From CAZKGE01 sp964636405 (GTDB lineage: Bacteria > Bacillota > Clostridia > Christensenellales > CAG-138), in contig CAZWSI010000005.1 of the NCBI GenBank assembly GCA_964636405.1, positions 1-64,000 on the forward strand: DNA of 64,000 nucleotides. The letters run 5' to 3'. The translations under genes and the position numbers were made by a program. Shown piece by piece: positions 40,243 through 49,925 of the stretch. The notes beneath the pieces were generated by a model. The model was given only the letters and a program-made list of their open reading frames with translations, was not told the DNA's origin and searched no databases. Every line of letters begins with the position of its first letter. The first letter of the stretch is position 1.

Positions 40243-41571
40243 ATGCTTTTAATCGGAAACGGCAGACTTCTCACCCGCGACGAGGGCGGCTATTATGAAA
40301 ACGGCGCGGTTGCCATAGAGGGGAATCTCATTAAAGAGGTCGGTGCGTATGCCGATATGAAGCGCAAGTACCCGGACGCGGAATGGATTGACGCGCGCGG
40401 CGGCGTGATCATGCCCGGTTTAATCAACACGCACAACCACATCTACAGCGCGTTTGCGCGGGGGCTTTCCATCAAGGGCTATAACCCCAGGAATTTCAAC
40501 GATATTCTGGAGGGCATGTGGTGGACGATCGACCGCAAGCTGACGCTGGAGAACGATTCGCTCTCGGCGTATGCCGTGTATATCGACTGCATCAAAAACG
40601 GCGTAACGACGGTGTTTGACCACCACGCGAGCTATTGCGACATTCCTGGCTCGCTCGATACGCTTTCAGACGCGGCGCGCGCGCTCGGCGTGCGGACAAG
40701 CCTCTGCTACGAGGTTTCCGACCGCGACGGCGAGGAAAAGATGCGGCAAGCCGTGCTCGAAAACGAACGCTTCATCAAAAAGGCCGCAGCGGACGAAAGC
40801 GACATGCAAAAGGGCATGATGGGCCTGCACGCGGCCTTCACACTCTCCGACAAAACGCTTGCATACTGCGCGGCGCACAAGTGCGATTGCACGGGCTACC
40901 ACGTCCACGTGGCAGAGGGTATGGGCGACGTGACCGATTCGCTGAAAAAATACGGCAAGCGCATTGTGGAGCGGCTCTATGAGCTGGATATATTGGGAAG
41001 CAATACGCTGGCCGTTCACTGTGTGCATGTGAGCCCAGCCGAAATGGAGCTTTTGCTTGAAACAGATAGCATGGTCGTGCACAATCCCGAATCCAACATG
41101 GGCAACGCCGTGGGCTGCGGGCCGGTTATCCAACTGTTTGCCAAGGGACTCTGCCTCGGCCTTGGCACCGACGGCTACACCAACGATATGCTGGAAAGCT
41201 ACAAGGTTGGCAATATCATCCACAAGCACAACCTCTGCGATCCGACCGTTGCCTGGGGCGAGCTTCAGGCCATGCTCTTTGAGGGTAACCGCCGCATTGC
41301 GGAGCGCTTTTTCGCCAGGCCCCTCGGCGTGCTCAAGCCCGGCGCGTACGCCGACGTGATCGTCACCGACTACGACCCGCTCACGCCCATGGACGCGGGC
41401 AACGCAAACAGCCATATCCTTTTCGGCATGAACGGACGCACCGTTGTAACGACCGTAATCAACGGAAAGGTGCTCATGCGCGACCGGGCGCTTCTCGTCG
41501 CGGACGAAAAGGAAATCATGGCCAAATGCCGTGAAAGCGCGAAAAAGCTCTGGACTTCCATCAACGGATAA
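40243..41571 (+). CDS. ssnA: putative aminohydrolase SsnA
   Basis: A 442-residue metal-dependent hydrolase of the amidohydrolase superfamily, SsnA type, related to guanine and cytosine deaminases. The metal ligands are in NTHNHIYSAF, HVHVAEGMG, VHCVHVS and LGTDGYTNDM. Members are found with YgfK and selenium-dependent xanthine dehydrogenase and are thought to take part in anaerobic purine or urate breakdown; the exact substrate is not known from sequence. It opens the plus-strand operon, 13 nt before ygfK. Confidence 0.92.
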   Translation: MLLIGNGRLLTRDEGGYYENGAVAIEGNLIKEVGAYADMKRKYPDAEWIDARGGVIMPGLINTHNHIYSAFARGLSIKGYNPRNFNDILEGMWWTIDRKLTLENDSLSAYAVYIDCIKNGVTTVFDHHASYCDIPGSLDTLSDAARALGVRTSLCYEVSDRDGEEKMRQAVLENERFIKKAAADESDMQKGMMGLHAAFTLSDKTLAYCAAHKCDCTGYHVHVAEGMGDVTDSLKKYGKRIVERLYELDILGSNTLAVHCVHVSPAEMELLLETDSMVVHNPESNMGNAVGCGPVIQLFAKGLCLGLGTDGYTNDMLESYKVGNIIHKHNLCDPTVAWGELQAMLFEGNRRIAERFFARPLGVLKPGAYADVIVTDYDPLTPMDAGNANSHILFGMNGRTVVTTVINGKVLMRDRALLVADEKEIMAKCRESAKKLWTSING

Positions 41572-41584
41572 GGAGGAAACAACC

Positions 41585-44563
41585 ATGTCCGACCGTATGA
41601 CCCCCATCCCCTTCGGGGCCCTGATGCAATGGATTCTTGCGGAGAAAAAACAGGAGGGCTCCGTATTCGGCGTACGCAGGGCGTTTACCGCCGCGCCGAA
41701 CAAGCGGCTGCCTTTCTTTGCCGAAGCGCTGGAAACCCCCATCGGCCCGGCCGCCGGGCCGCATACGCAGCTTGCCCAGAATATCATCGCGGCCTATTAT
41801 GCGGGCGCGCGCTTCTTTGAGCTGAAAACGATTCAAACGCTCGACGGCGAGGATCTGCCCGTGTCAAAGCCCTGCATTCTTGCAGAGGACGAGTGCTACA
41901 ATGTGGAATGGTCCACCGAGCTGCGCGCGCAGGAGGCCGTGAATGAATACGTAAAGGCATGGTTTGCGCTCAAGCTCCTCAGCCGGGCGTTCGGGCTTGG
42001 TCGTGAAAACGGCTTTGCCTTCAATATGAGCGTGGGATACGATTTTGCGGGGATTACCTCGGAAAAAATCGACGCATGCATTGAAACGCTCAAGGACGCT
42101 TCGCGCTCCGCGCAGTGGGCGGCGTGCCGGGAATGGGCATACGCGAATATGGACGCGCTCCCCGGCGTGGACGCGGCTTATATCGAAGGCGTTTGCCCGC
42201 AGGTATGCCGCTCCATTACGCTCTCCACGCTCCACGGCTGCCCGCCGCAGGAGATTGAACGCATCGCGGGCTACCTCATGGAGAAGAAGAAGCTCGTTAC
42301 CTTTGTAAAGTGCAACCCGACGCTCCTTGGCTACGCTTTCGCGCGCCGCACGCTCGATGAAATGGGCTACGGCTATATCCAGTTTAACGATTTTCATTTT
42401 CGGGACGATCTGCAATACGGCGACGCGATCCCCATGTTTAAGCGGCTTACCGCAAAGGCGGCTGAAAACGGCGTAAGCTTTGGACTCAAGCTCACCAACA
42501 CCTTCCCGGTGGATATCGCGCGCGGCGAGCTGCCCGGGAGCGAAATGTACATGAGCGGACGCTCGCTTTATCCGCTCACCATCGAGCTTGCGCGCAGGCT
42601 TACCGAGGAATTTGACGGCGGCATGCGCATCTCCTTTTCCGGCGGGATCGACGCGTTTAACGCCGCGCCGCTCTTTGAGGCGGGCGTTTGGCCCATTACG
42701 CTTGCTACGACGCTCCTTAAGCCCGGTGGCTACCAGCGCCTCACCCAGCTTGCGCAAAGCATTGAAAAGCTGCCGTATAAGGCCTTTGACGGCGTATCGG
42801 TTGGAAAGCTTGAGCATCTCGCGCTCTCCGCGCGCCGCGACGCGCGGCACATAAAGCCCGTTAAGCCCCTCCCCAAGCGCAAGCTTTCCAAAAAGCTCCC
42901 CTTGACAAGCTGCTTTACCGCGCCCTGCGCGCACGGCTGCCCCATTGGGCAAGATATCCCGGAGTATGTTTCGCTGGTGGGCCGCGGCGCGTACGAGGAA
43001 GCGCTTTCCCTCGTGCTTGAGAGGAACCCGCTGCCCTTCATGACAGGCACGATCTGCACGCACCGCTGCATGGAAAAGTGTACGCGCAATTTCTATGAGG
43101 AAGCCGTACGCATCCGCGCAGCCAAGCTTTGCGCAGCGAAAAACGGCTTTGACGGCGTGATAGACGCTCTCGCGCCGCGCAAAGAAAAGAACGGCGCGCG
43201 TGTTGCCGTTGTGGGCGGCGGGCCGGCCGGCATGGCCTGCGCGTTCTTCCTCGCGCGGCAGGGAGCAAGCGTGACCCTCATCGAAAAGCGTGAGAAGCTC
43301 GGCGGCGTGGTGCGCTATGTCATCCCGGGCTTCCGCATTGGAGACGACGCCGTCGACAGCGACGCGCGGCTGCTTGCCAAAATGGGCGCGGACGTGCGCA
43401 CGGGCAGCGAAGCGCCATCCGCCGATGCGCTGTTTAAGCAGGGCTATACGCATGTGGTATACGCCGTCGGCGCGCAAAAGGAGGGCCAGCTCCGCCTTGA
43501 AAAGGGCGAGGTTCTCAACGCCATCCGCTTTTTGGAAGCGTTCCGCGCGGGCGGTGCGCTCGATCTTGGCGCGGATGTGGTGATCGCGGGCGGCGGCAAC
43601 ACCGCCATGGACGCGGCGCGCGCGGCCAAGCGCGTCCCCGGCGTGGAGCGCGTGCGGCTGGTCTATCGCCGCACCAAGCGCTATATGCCCGCCGACGAGG
43701 AGGAGCTAAAGCTTGCGCTGGATGACGGCGTGGAATTTTTAGAGCTGCTCTCCCCCGTTTCCCTTGAAAACGGCATGCTGCTTTGCCACGAAATGGCGCT
43801 CGGCGCGCCGGACGCATCCGGCAGGCGCGCGCCCGAGGCGACGGACAAAACACGCCTTGTGCCCTGCACGGCGCTCGTCGCGGCGGTTGGCGAAAAGGCG
43901 GATGGCGCGTTCCTTGCCGCAAACGGCCTTGCGCTGAACGAAAAGGGCGGCGCGCTCGTAAACGCCGACACGCTGGAAGCCTCCCGCAAGCACGTGTTTG
44001 TCATTGGCGACGCAAACCGCGGGCCCGCCACGGTGGTGGAGGCCATTGCGGACGCGCGCCGGGCCGCCGACGCGATTGTCGGCCCGTATGCCTATGCGTT
44101 GCCCCCGCGCGCTGCGGGCGCTGAGGAGGTCTGCCTGAAAAAACAAGGTGTTTTGCGCGTCTACGATCATGCCGAAAAAGAAGCCGAGCGCTGCCTTTCC
44201 TGCTCGACGGTTTGCGAATGCTGCGTGCAAGTGTGCCCCAACCGCGCCAATGTGGCCGTGCGCGTGCCGGGCATGGCCATGCCGCAGATTATTCATGTGG
44301 ACAGGCTTTGCAACGAGTGCGGCAACTGTCTCGTGTTCTGCCCGTACGACGGCGCGCCGTATAAGGAAAAGCTTACGCTCTTTTCCACGGAGAAGGAATT
44401 TGATGAAAGCGAAAATCTGGGCTTTTTGCCGCTGCAAGACGGGCGCGTGAAGCTTCGGCTGGATGGCGGCGTACGCATCGTCGCGCCAAACGACGATTCT
44501 GTGCCAGCCGAAGTTTCCGCCGTGATGGAAGCCGTGCTGAATACCTATCGCTATCTGCTTTAA
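41585..44563 (+). CDS. ygfK: YgfK-type oxidoreductase (putative selenate reductase subunit)
   Basis: A 992-residue multidomain flavo/iron-sulfur protein. The N-terminal part resembles dihydropyrimidine-dehydrogenase-like TIM barrels (LSTLHGCPPQEIERIAGYL). The middle has a glutamate-synthase-type FeS motif (CTHRCMEKCTR) and an FAD fold, VAVVGGGPAGMACAFFLARQ, then a second nucleotide site, VVIAGGGNTAMDAARAA. The C-terminus holds ferredoxin clusters (CECCVQVCPN and CNECGNCLVFCP). It was first named a selenate reductase, but cluster context points to an electron-transfer partner in purine catabolism. AAGGAGGAAAC precedes the ATG at 41585. Confidence 0.93.
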   Translation: MSDRMTPIPFGALMQWILAEKKQEGSVFGVRRAFTAAPNKRLPFFAEALETPIGPAAGPHTQLAQNIIAAYYAGARFFELKTIQTLDGEDLPVSKPCILAEDECYNVEWSTELRAQEAVNEYVKAWFALKLLSRAFGLGRENGFAFNMSVGYDFAGITSEKIDACIETLKDASRSAQWAACREWAYANMDALPGVDAAYIEGVCPQVCRSITLSTLHGCPPQEIERIAGYLMEKKKLVTFVKCNPTLLGYAFARRTLDEMGYGYIQFNDFHFRDDLQYGDAIPMFKRLTAKAAENGVSFGLKLTNTFPVDIARGELPGSEMYMSGRSLYPLTIELARRLTEEFDGGMRISFSGGIDAFNAAPLFEAGVWPITLATTLLKPGGYQRLTQLAQSIEKLPYKAFDGVSVGKLEHLALSARRDARHIKPVKPLPKRKLSKKLPLTSCFTAPCAHGCPIGQDIPEYVSLVGRGAYEEALSLVLERNPLPFMTGTICTHRCMEKCTRNFYEEAVRIRAAKLCAAKNGFDGVIDALAPRKEKNGARVAVVGGGPAGMACAFFLARQGASVTLIEKREKLGGVVRYVIPGFRIGDDAVDSDARLLAKMGADVRTGSEAPSADALFKQGYTHVVYAVGAQKEGQLRLEKGEVLNAIRFLEAFRAGGALDLGADVVIAGGGNTAMDAARAAKRVPGVERVRLVYRRTKRYMPADEEELKLALDDGVEFLELLSPVSLENGMLLCHEMALGAPDASGRRAPEATDKTRLVPCTALVAAVGEKADGAFLAANGLALNEKGGALVNADTLEASRKHVFVIGDANRGPATVVEAIADARRAADAIVGPYAYALPPRAAGAEEVCLKKQGVLRVYDHAEKEAERCLSCSTVCECCVQVCPNRANVAVRVPGMAMPQIIHVDRLCNECGNCLVFCPYDGAPYKEKLTLFSTEKEFDESENLGFLPLQDGRVKLRLDGGVRIVAPNDDSVPAEVSAVMEAVLNTYRYLL

Positions 44564-44573
44564 GGAGGCCGCT

Positions 44574-47144
44574 ATGGCAAGCTTTACCGTCAACGGCGAA
44601 ACGGTCGTTGTGGCGCAAAATCAAAAGCTTCTCCCCTATCTGCGCGATACGCTCCGCCTTACCGCCGCCAAGGACGGCTGCTCGGAGGGCGCGTGCGGCG
44701 CGTGCATGGTGCTTGTAGACGGAAAGCCGCAGAAAGCCTGCGTGCTGCGAACCGATAAGCTTGAGGGCCGCTCCGTCGTGACGGTGGAAGGCCTGACAGC
44801 GCGCGAACGCGCGGTGTACGCCTATGCGTTCACGACGGCGGGCGCGGTGCAATGCGGCTTTTGCACGCCGGGCATGGTCATCTCAGCCAAGGCCCTGCTC
44901 GACGAAAACGCCTCGCCTACACGCGCGGAGGTCAAAAACGCCATTAAAAACAACATCTGCCGCTGCACGGGCTACCAGAAAATCGAAGACGCGATTCTGC
45001 TTGCCGCTTCCCTCTTTGCAAGCGGCGAGGCCGTGCCCTGTTGCACGCTTGCAGGCGTAACGGGCGAGAACCTGCCCCGCGTGGATGCGCCAGGCAAAAC
45101 GCTTGGCAACGCGCGCTATGCGGACGATTTGCAGCTTGACGGCATGGCGTACGCTTCGGCCGTGCGCAGCGCATATCCCCGCGCGCGGGTGCTGGCCATT
45201 CGCACGGAGGCGGCCACGCGGGAGCCCGGCGTGCTCGCGGTGCTTACGGCAAGCGATGTGCCCGGCGCAAAGAAGATCGGCCACCTCGTGCAAGACTACG
45301 ATGTGATGATCCCCGTTGGCGGTATAACGCATTTTCTCGGCGACGCAATCGCGCTGGTGGTCGCGGAAACCAGGGAGGCGCTCGCCCGGGGCAAGGCGCT
45401 GGTTGAGATCGATTACGAGCCCCTTGCGCCTATTCTTTCCGCTGCGGAATCGGCCGCCGACGGCGCGCCGCGCGTGCACGGCGAGCGGGATAACCTGCTC
45501 GCGCACGAGCGCCTTGTGCGCGGAAACGCGGCGGAAAAAATCGCCGCTTCGCGGTATGTGGTTACGCGCCATTACACCGTGCCCTTTACGGAGCATGCCT
45601 TCCTGGAGCCGGAGTGCGCGGTGGCCTGCCCGGAGGGCGGCGGCGTGCGCGTCTATTCAGGCGATCAGGGCGTGTACCAGACCCGCAAGGAATGCGCGGC
45701 CATGCTTGGCCTCGCGCCTGAAAGCGTGCGCGTGACGGCCATGATGGTGGGCGGCGGCTTTGGCGGCAAGGAGGACATGAGCGTGCAGCACCACGCGGCG
45801 CTCGCGGCATGGGCCGTCAAGCGGCCGGTCAAGGTGAAGCTCACGCGCGCGGAGAGCATGCTCATTCACCCCAAGCGTCATCAAATGGATCTGATCTTTA
45901 CGACCGCCTGCGACGAACACGGCAACCTGACCGCCATGAAGGCGGAGCTGGTGGCGGACTCGGGCGCGTACGCGTCGCTCGGCGGGCCGGTGCTGCAAAG
46001 GGCTTGCACGCACGCGGCGGGTCCGTATCATTATCAGGATATCGATATCGACGGCAAAGCCTACTATACCAACAATCCGCCCGCGGGCGCGTTTCGCGGC
46101 TTCGGCGTGTCGCAGAGCTGCTTTGCCATTGAATGCAATCTGAACGAGCTGGCGCGGCTTGTGGGCATCTCTGCCTTTGAAATGCGCTATCGCAATGCCA
46201 TCCGCCCGGGCGAGACGTTGCCCAACGGCCAGATTGCGGACGAAACGACCGCGCTTATTGAAACGCTCGACGCGGTGCGTCCCATTTTGGAACGCAATCC
46301 CAAAGCGGGCGTTGCCTGCGCGATGAAAAACAGCGGGCTTGGGGTGGGAATCCCCGATACGGGCCGCTGTCGTATTGAGGTGAAGGGCGGCAAGCTCCAC
46401 CTGCATTCCAGCGCAGCGTGCATCGGGCAGGGCATGGGAACCGTGCAGCTCCAGCTTGCGGCCGAAGCCGCGGGCCTGCCCGTAAGCGAAATTCTCTACC
46501 ACGCGCCGGATACCGCCGAAGCGCCCGACGCGGGTAACACCACAGCCTCCCGCCAAACGCTCTTTACAGGCGAGGCCACGGTGCGCGCGGCGCGGCAGGT
46601 GCGCGCGGCGCTCGAGCTGGCCGGATCGCTTGACGCGCTTGAGGGGCGAAGCTTTCTGGGCGAATACTGCGGCTTAACCGATAAGCTTGGGTCCGATAAG
46701 CCAAACCCCGTTTCACATATTGCCTACGGGTACGCCACGCAGGTGGTCGAGCTGTGCGACGACGGTAAGCTTTTGCGTGTAACCGCCGTGCACGACGTGG
46801 GCCGCGCCGTGAACCCCATCGCGCTCGAGGGGCAAATCGAGGGCGGCGTGGTCATGGGCCTTGGCTACGCGCTGACAGAGGATTTTCCGCTTGAAAACGG
46901 GAGGCCCACGAAGAAATACGGCACGCTAGGGCTCTTTAAGGCGCCCGCCGCGCCGCCCATCGACGTGATCGTCGTGGGCAAGTCCGCGAAGGACAAGCTG
47001 GCGCTCGGCGCAAAGGGCATAGGCGAAATCTGCACCATCCCGACTGCGCCCGCCGTGCAGAACGCTTACTACAATCTGGACGGAGACTTCCGAACGAAAC
47101 TCCCCCTTGAACATACGGCATACAGCAAAACAGATACGAAGTAA
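44574..47144 (+). CDS. xdh: selenium-dependent-type xanthine dehydrogenase
   Basis: An 856-residue molybdenum hydroxylase of the fused type. The N-terminal 2Fe-2S domains have CSEGACGACMV and CGFCTPGMVI...CRCTGY. The rest is the molybdopterin-binding chain, with GGGFGGKEDMSVQ, NPPAGAFRGFG, and the catalytic glutamate in GAKGIGE near the C-terminus. There is no FAD domain, so electrons must go to another protein, plausibly YgfK. The family uses a labile selenium cofactor, not selenocysteine: no in-frame TGA is present. It should oxidise xanthine or another purine. Confidence 0.92.
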   Translation: MASFTVNGETVVVAQNQKLLPYLRDTLRLTAAKDGCSEGACGACMVLVDGKPQKACVLRTDKLEGRSVVTVEGLTARERAVYAYAFTTAGAVQCGFCTPGMVISAKALLDENASPTRAEVKNAIKNNICRCTGYQKIEDAILLAASLFASGEAVPCCTLAGVTGENLPRVDAPGKTLGNARYADDLQLDGMAYASAVRSAYPRARVLAIRTEAATREPGVLAVLTASDVPGAKKIGHLVQDYDVMIPVGGITHFLGDAIALVVAETREALARGKALVEIDYEPLAPILSAAESAADGAPRVHGERDNLLAHERLVRGNAAEKIAASRYVVTRHYTVPFTEHAFLEPECAVACPEGGGVRVYSGDQGVYQTRKECAAMLGLAPESVRVTAMMVGGGFGGKEDMSVQHHAALAAWAVKRPVKVKLTRAESMLIHPKRHQMDLIFTTACDEHGNLTAMKAELVADSGAYASLGGPVLQRACTHAAGPYHYQDIDIDGKAYYTNNPPAGAFRGFGVSQSCFAIECNLNELARLVGISAFEMRYRNAIRPGETLPNGQIADETTALIETLDAVRPILERNPKAGVACAMKNSGLGVGIPDTGRCRIEVKGGKLHLHSSAACIGQGMGTVQLQLAAEAAGLPVSEILYHAPDTAEAPDAGNTTASRQTLFTGEATVRAARQVRAALELAGSLDALEGRSFLGEYCGLTDKLGSDKPNPVSHIAYGYATQVVELCDDGKLLRVTAVHDVGRAVNPIALEGQIEGGVVMGLGYALTEDFPLENGRPTKKYGTLGLFKAPAAPPIDVIVVGKSAKDKLALGAKGIGEICTIPTAPAVQNAYYNLDGDFRTKLPLEHTAYSKTDTK

Positions 47145-47156
47145 AGGAGAATTTTC

Positions 47157-48035
47157 ATGTTCAGAGACAAGGCCGGAAATGTATCCGGCGGAAAAATCGC
47201 GGTCACGGTGGTGCTGCTCGTTCTCGTGCTGGTTTTTCTCGGCTCGAGCTTTGTCATCGTTCAAGCCGGGCACACGGGCGTTGTGCTCACCTTCGGGAAG
47301 GTGAGCGACATCGTGCTGCAGGAGGGCATTCACTTTAAGCTCCCGTTTGTACAACAGGTCGTCGTCATAGATAACCGTATCGTCAAGCTCGAGGTGGCTA
47401 CGGAGGCTTTTTCATCCGATCTGCAAACGATCTCCACGATTGTGGCGGTCAATTACCACGTCAACAAAAGCATGAGCTATTCCATCTATAAGGAGGTCGG
47501 CCTCGGCTTTGAGAACGTGCTGATCACGCCCGCCGTCAACGAGGTGCTCAAGGCCGTTACCGCACAGTATACGGCCATGGCGCTGGTCGGCTCGCGGCAG
47601 GAGGTCAGCCAGATGCTGAATAACGCGTTGAACGAAAAGCTCGCCGCCTACGGCATCAACATCGACGATCTCAATATCATCAACTGGGATTTCTCCGCCG
47701 AGTACATCGCGGCCATCGAGGCCAAGCAGGTGGCGGAGCAGAACCTGATCAAGACCCGCACCGAGCAGGAGCAGGCGCTTGTCATCGCCAATACGGAGGC
47801 GGAAAAGCGCGTGATCGCCGCCCAGGCCGAGGCGACCGAGATCAAAACGCTCGCGGAAGCCAACTCGGAAAGCAACCGCATCCTCACCGAATCTCTCACG
47901 GACGCGCTCATTCGCTATCAGACCGTGCAGCGCTGGAACGGCGAGCTGCCCATGGTGACCTCCGGCGCTACGCCGCTGATCGATATCGGGCTGGACGCGG
48001 GCGGCGCCTCCGGCGGGGCGAATACGCTGGAATAA
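47157..48035 (+). CDS. SPFH/Band 7 (prohibitin/HflK-like) membrane protein
   Basis: A 292-residue protein with one N-terminal membrane helix (about 14-36) and a Band 7 domain starting FVIVQAGHTGVVLTFGKVSD. A long helical region, rich in E, A and K, follows with QVAEQNLIKTRTEQEQALVI. Such proteins form ring-like membrane assemblies that organise proteases or microdomains. It starts 12 nt after xdh with AAAGGAG, so it belongs to the same operon. A link to purine catabolism is not established. Confidence 0.88.
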   Translation: MFRDKAGNVSGGKIAVTVVLLVLVLVFLGSSFVIVQAGHTGVVLTFGKVSDIVLQEGIHFKLPFVQQVVVIDNRIVKLEVATEAFSSDLQTISTIVAVNYHVNKSMSYSIYKEVGLGFENVLITPAVNEVLKAVTAQYTAMALVGSRQEVSQMLNNALNEKLAAYGINIDDLNIINWDFSAEYIAAIEAKQVAEQNLIKTRTEQEQALVIANTEAEKRVIAAQAEATEIKTLAEANSESNRILTESLTDALIRYQTVQRWNGELPMVTSGATPLIDIGLDAGGASGGANTLE

Positions 48036-48051
48036 AGGCTTTGTGTGCGCA

Positions 48052-48084
48052 ACGGGCCGGTTCATTTCGAGCCGGCCCGTTTTT
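48052..48084 (+). terminator. terminator of the ssnA-ygfK-xdh-SPFH operon
   Basis: ACGGGCCGG and CCGGCCCGT form a 9-bp stem around an 11-nt loop, followed by TTTT. It is placed 16 nt after the SPFH stop. Confidence 0.85.
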
Positions 48085-48258
48085 CGTAGCGTTACAGCGC
48101 CTTTTGATAGCACGCGCCATGATCCAATGCGCCAAAGAGCGAGCCGCCGGTCTATTCGCCTCCCCCTCAAGGAAAGAGAGCCATCCGCTCCTTCGCCGAT
48201 GGCTCCCCATGTTGCTTTGTCTGCTTGCTCTACCATACTACTGACGAAGAGCCAGGAA
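48085..48258. repeat. candidate intergenic repeat element
   Basis: A gene-free stretch between two terminators holds an imperfect stem GAGCCATC...GATGGCTC (about 48178-48206) and short G+C-rich blocks. Its composition and reading-frame debris resemble dispersed intergenic repeats of Clostridia, but I cannot show other copies. Confidence 0.35.
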
Positions 48259-48261
48259 AAG

Positions 48262-48291
48262 GGCTGTAACGGATTTCCGTCACAGCCCTGT
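48262..48291 (-). terminator. terminator of the APC permease gene
   Basis: On the minus strand AGGGCTGTGACGGA and TCCGTTACAGCCCT pair over 14 bp with one G-U pair and a 2-nt A-A turn, followed by TTTTCC. The loop probably opens to four bases. Confidence 0.8.
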
Positions 48292-48307
48292 GCTCATTTG
48301 CGGACTC

Positions 48308-49699
48308 TTATTTATCCTCCACAACCTGCGGGGCTTTGGGCTTTGCAAACAGCGCGCCGATGGCCATAATGACGCCGAATATGATAAGGTAATACAGGCA
48401 GTCGATGCCGTAGGCCACATATGCGCAGAACACCATAAAGCAGCAGGCAATCACGCCCAGCACCGGCAAAACATAGCGTTTGCCCGCGCTCAGATCCTTC
48501 TGGCTCACGATCAGCTTGATAAAGATCGGAATATAGCAGGCATACAGCGTGATGATCGGCAGCTCATCCGGCTCCCAGGTGATGAGATTTGGCAGGGAAA
48601 CCGTGCCAAGCACTCGATCGCCGAAGAAAAGGAAGTGCCAGTATACAAGCCACACAACGGCCAGTATCACGCCCACGATGGAGGAATTGACGGGCGCGTT
48701 GGACTTTTCGTTGACCTTGGCAAGCGAGGCGGGCTTGATGCCGCGGCCGCGTGCTGCGATGGAATACGCGCCGCGCGTGCAGCCCATCATCAGGCCGTTC
48801 ATCGTGCCCAGGCAGGAAATGACGATGAACACATAGATGATGCTGCCCACAAAGTTCCCGAATATATTGGTGAAGGCAATCTGCGGCAGGGCGTCGCCCG
48901 CTTCGATCATTTCGGGCACGGTGAGCGCGCCGGTCAGGCCCACAAAGTACGCGATGTAGACCACGATGACGATGATTGCGCCGAGAATGAGCGCCCTGGG
49001 CAGGTTCTTCTTCGAGTTTTTCAGCTCCGCGTTAATGGAGGTGGCGATGATCCACCCTTCATAGGAGAAGCTGAACGCCACGATGGCCGCGAGCATGCCG
49101 CCGCCCGTGGAATTGGCAACCGCCGCAGAGGTCTGCGTAAAGGTCTGCACCGTCATGCCGTTGACCATGCCCGCAATCGTGCCAACGATGGCCATGAGCA
49201 CCAAGGGGATCAGCTTGATGACGGTTGTGGACACCTGGAATTTGCCGCCCAGCTTGGGGCTGAGGACGTTCATGACAAAATCCAGCGCGAGGAAAGCAAG
49301 GGCGATGAGAAAATGCGCCGTTCCAAGCGCCTCAAGGCCAAAGAGCGCGCAAGTGTACTGCGCGGATACCCACGCGAGCGTAGCCGTCAGAGAGGGGTAA
49401 TAGATGGTGGTCATAAACCAGGCTACATAATAGCCGTACGTGGGCCCAAGCGCGACCTCCGCGTAGTCCACAATGCCGTTGACCCGCTCATAGCGATTGG
49501 CGAGAATCGCGAACACGAGCGAGCAGATCAGCATGACCACACCCACGATCGCGACAACCAGAATTGCCTTGAGCATGCTGCCGCCGGTGTTATTCAGCAC
49601 CTTGCCCGCTTTGAAAAAGACGCCGGACCCAATCACGATGCCGACGACCATCGAAATGGCCGTGAAGAGTCCGTACTTTTCCTTGAGTTTGTTTTCCAT
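48308..49699 (-). CDS. APC family amino acid permease
   Basis: A 463-residue transporter with about twelve membrane helices. The first helix carries the substrate-binding motif GIVIGSGVFFKAG, and helix six the usual FSYEGWIIATSINAELKNSKKNLPRAL. It resembles Ser/Thr exchangers or cationic amino-acid antiporters of the APC superfamily; the substrate is not deducible. AGGAGG and GAGGGAACG precede the ATG. Confidence 0.9.
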   Translation of the reverse strand: MENKLKEKYGLFTAISMVVGIVIGSGVFFKAGKVLNNTGGSMLKAILVVAIVGVVMLICSLVFAILANRYERVNGIVDYAEVALGPTYGYYVAWFMTTIYYPSLTATLAWVSAQYTCALFGLEALGTAHFLIALAFLALDFVMNVLSPKLGGKFQVSTTVIKLIPLVLMAIVGTIAGMVNGMTVQTFTQTSAAVANSTGGGMLAAIVAFSFSYEGWIIATSINAELKNSKKNLPRALILGAIIVIVVYIAYFVGLTGALTVPEMIEAGDALPQIAFTNIFGNFVGSIIYVFIVISCLGTMNGLMMGCTRGAYSIAARGRGIKPASLAKVNEKSNAPVNSSIVGVILAVVWLVYWHFLFFGDRVLGTVSLPNLITWEPDELPIITLYACYIPIFIKLIVSQKDLSAGKRYVLPVLGVIACCFMVFCAYVAYGIDCLYYLIIFGVIMAIGALFAKPKAPQVVEDK

Positions 49700-49739
49700 A
49701 ATCGTTCCCTCATTTCCTCCTGATAAAGTTATTGTTCCA

Positions 49740-49768
49740 TTTATACTCTCTTAACCCACACTTGTCAA
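49740..49768 (-). promoter_or_regulatory. promoter of the APC permease
   Basis: On the minus strand a perfect TTGACA (49763-49768) and TATAAA (49740-49745) with 17 nt between. The remaining 150 bases up to the next gene are A+T-rich with nothing recognisable. Confidence 0.8.
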
Positions 49769-49925
49769 CAGGATTATATATAATTTCTTCATGATTTCTC
49801 CATAATTGCGTGCCTATTTGTACTTATTCTACGGCTGCTCGCCTTATTCCTGCGCAAAAAAATAATATAGTAAACTGTCCTTCGTAATATGCGCGCGGGC
49901 CGCGTCGCCAAGGAGCGCAAAGAGT

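Noticed and set aside
41864..43477. A 537-codon open frame on the minus strand opposite ygfK
   Set aside because: YgfK motifs and operon spacing fix the plus strand as coding; the other frame is a mirror of its codon bias.
44574..47144. Selenocysteine in xanthine dehydrogenase
   Set aside because: No in-frame TGA exists in the gene; the family uses a labile selenium cofactor, so Sec is not expected.
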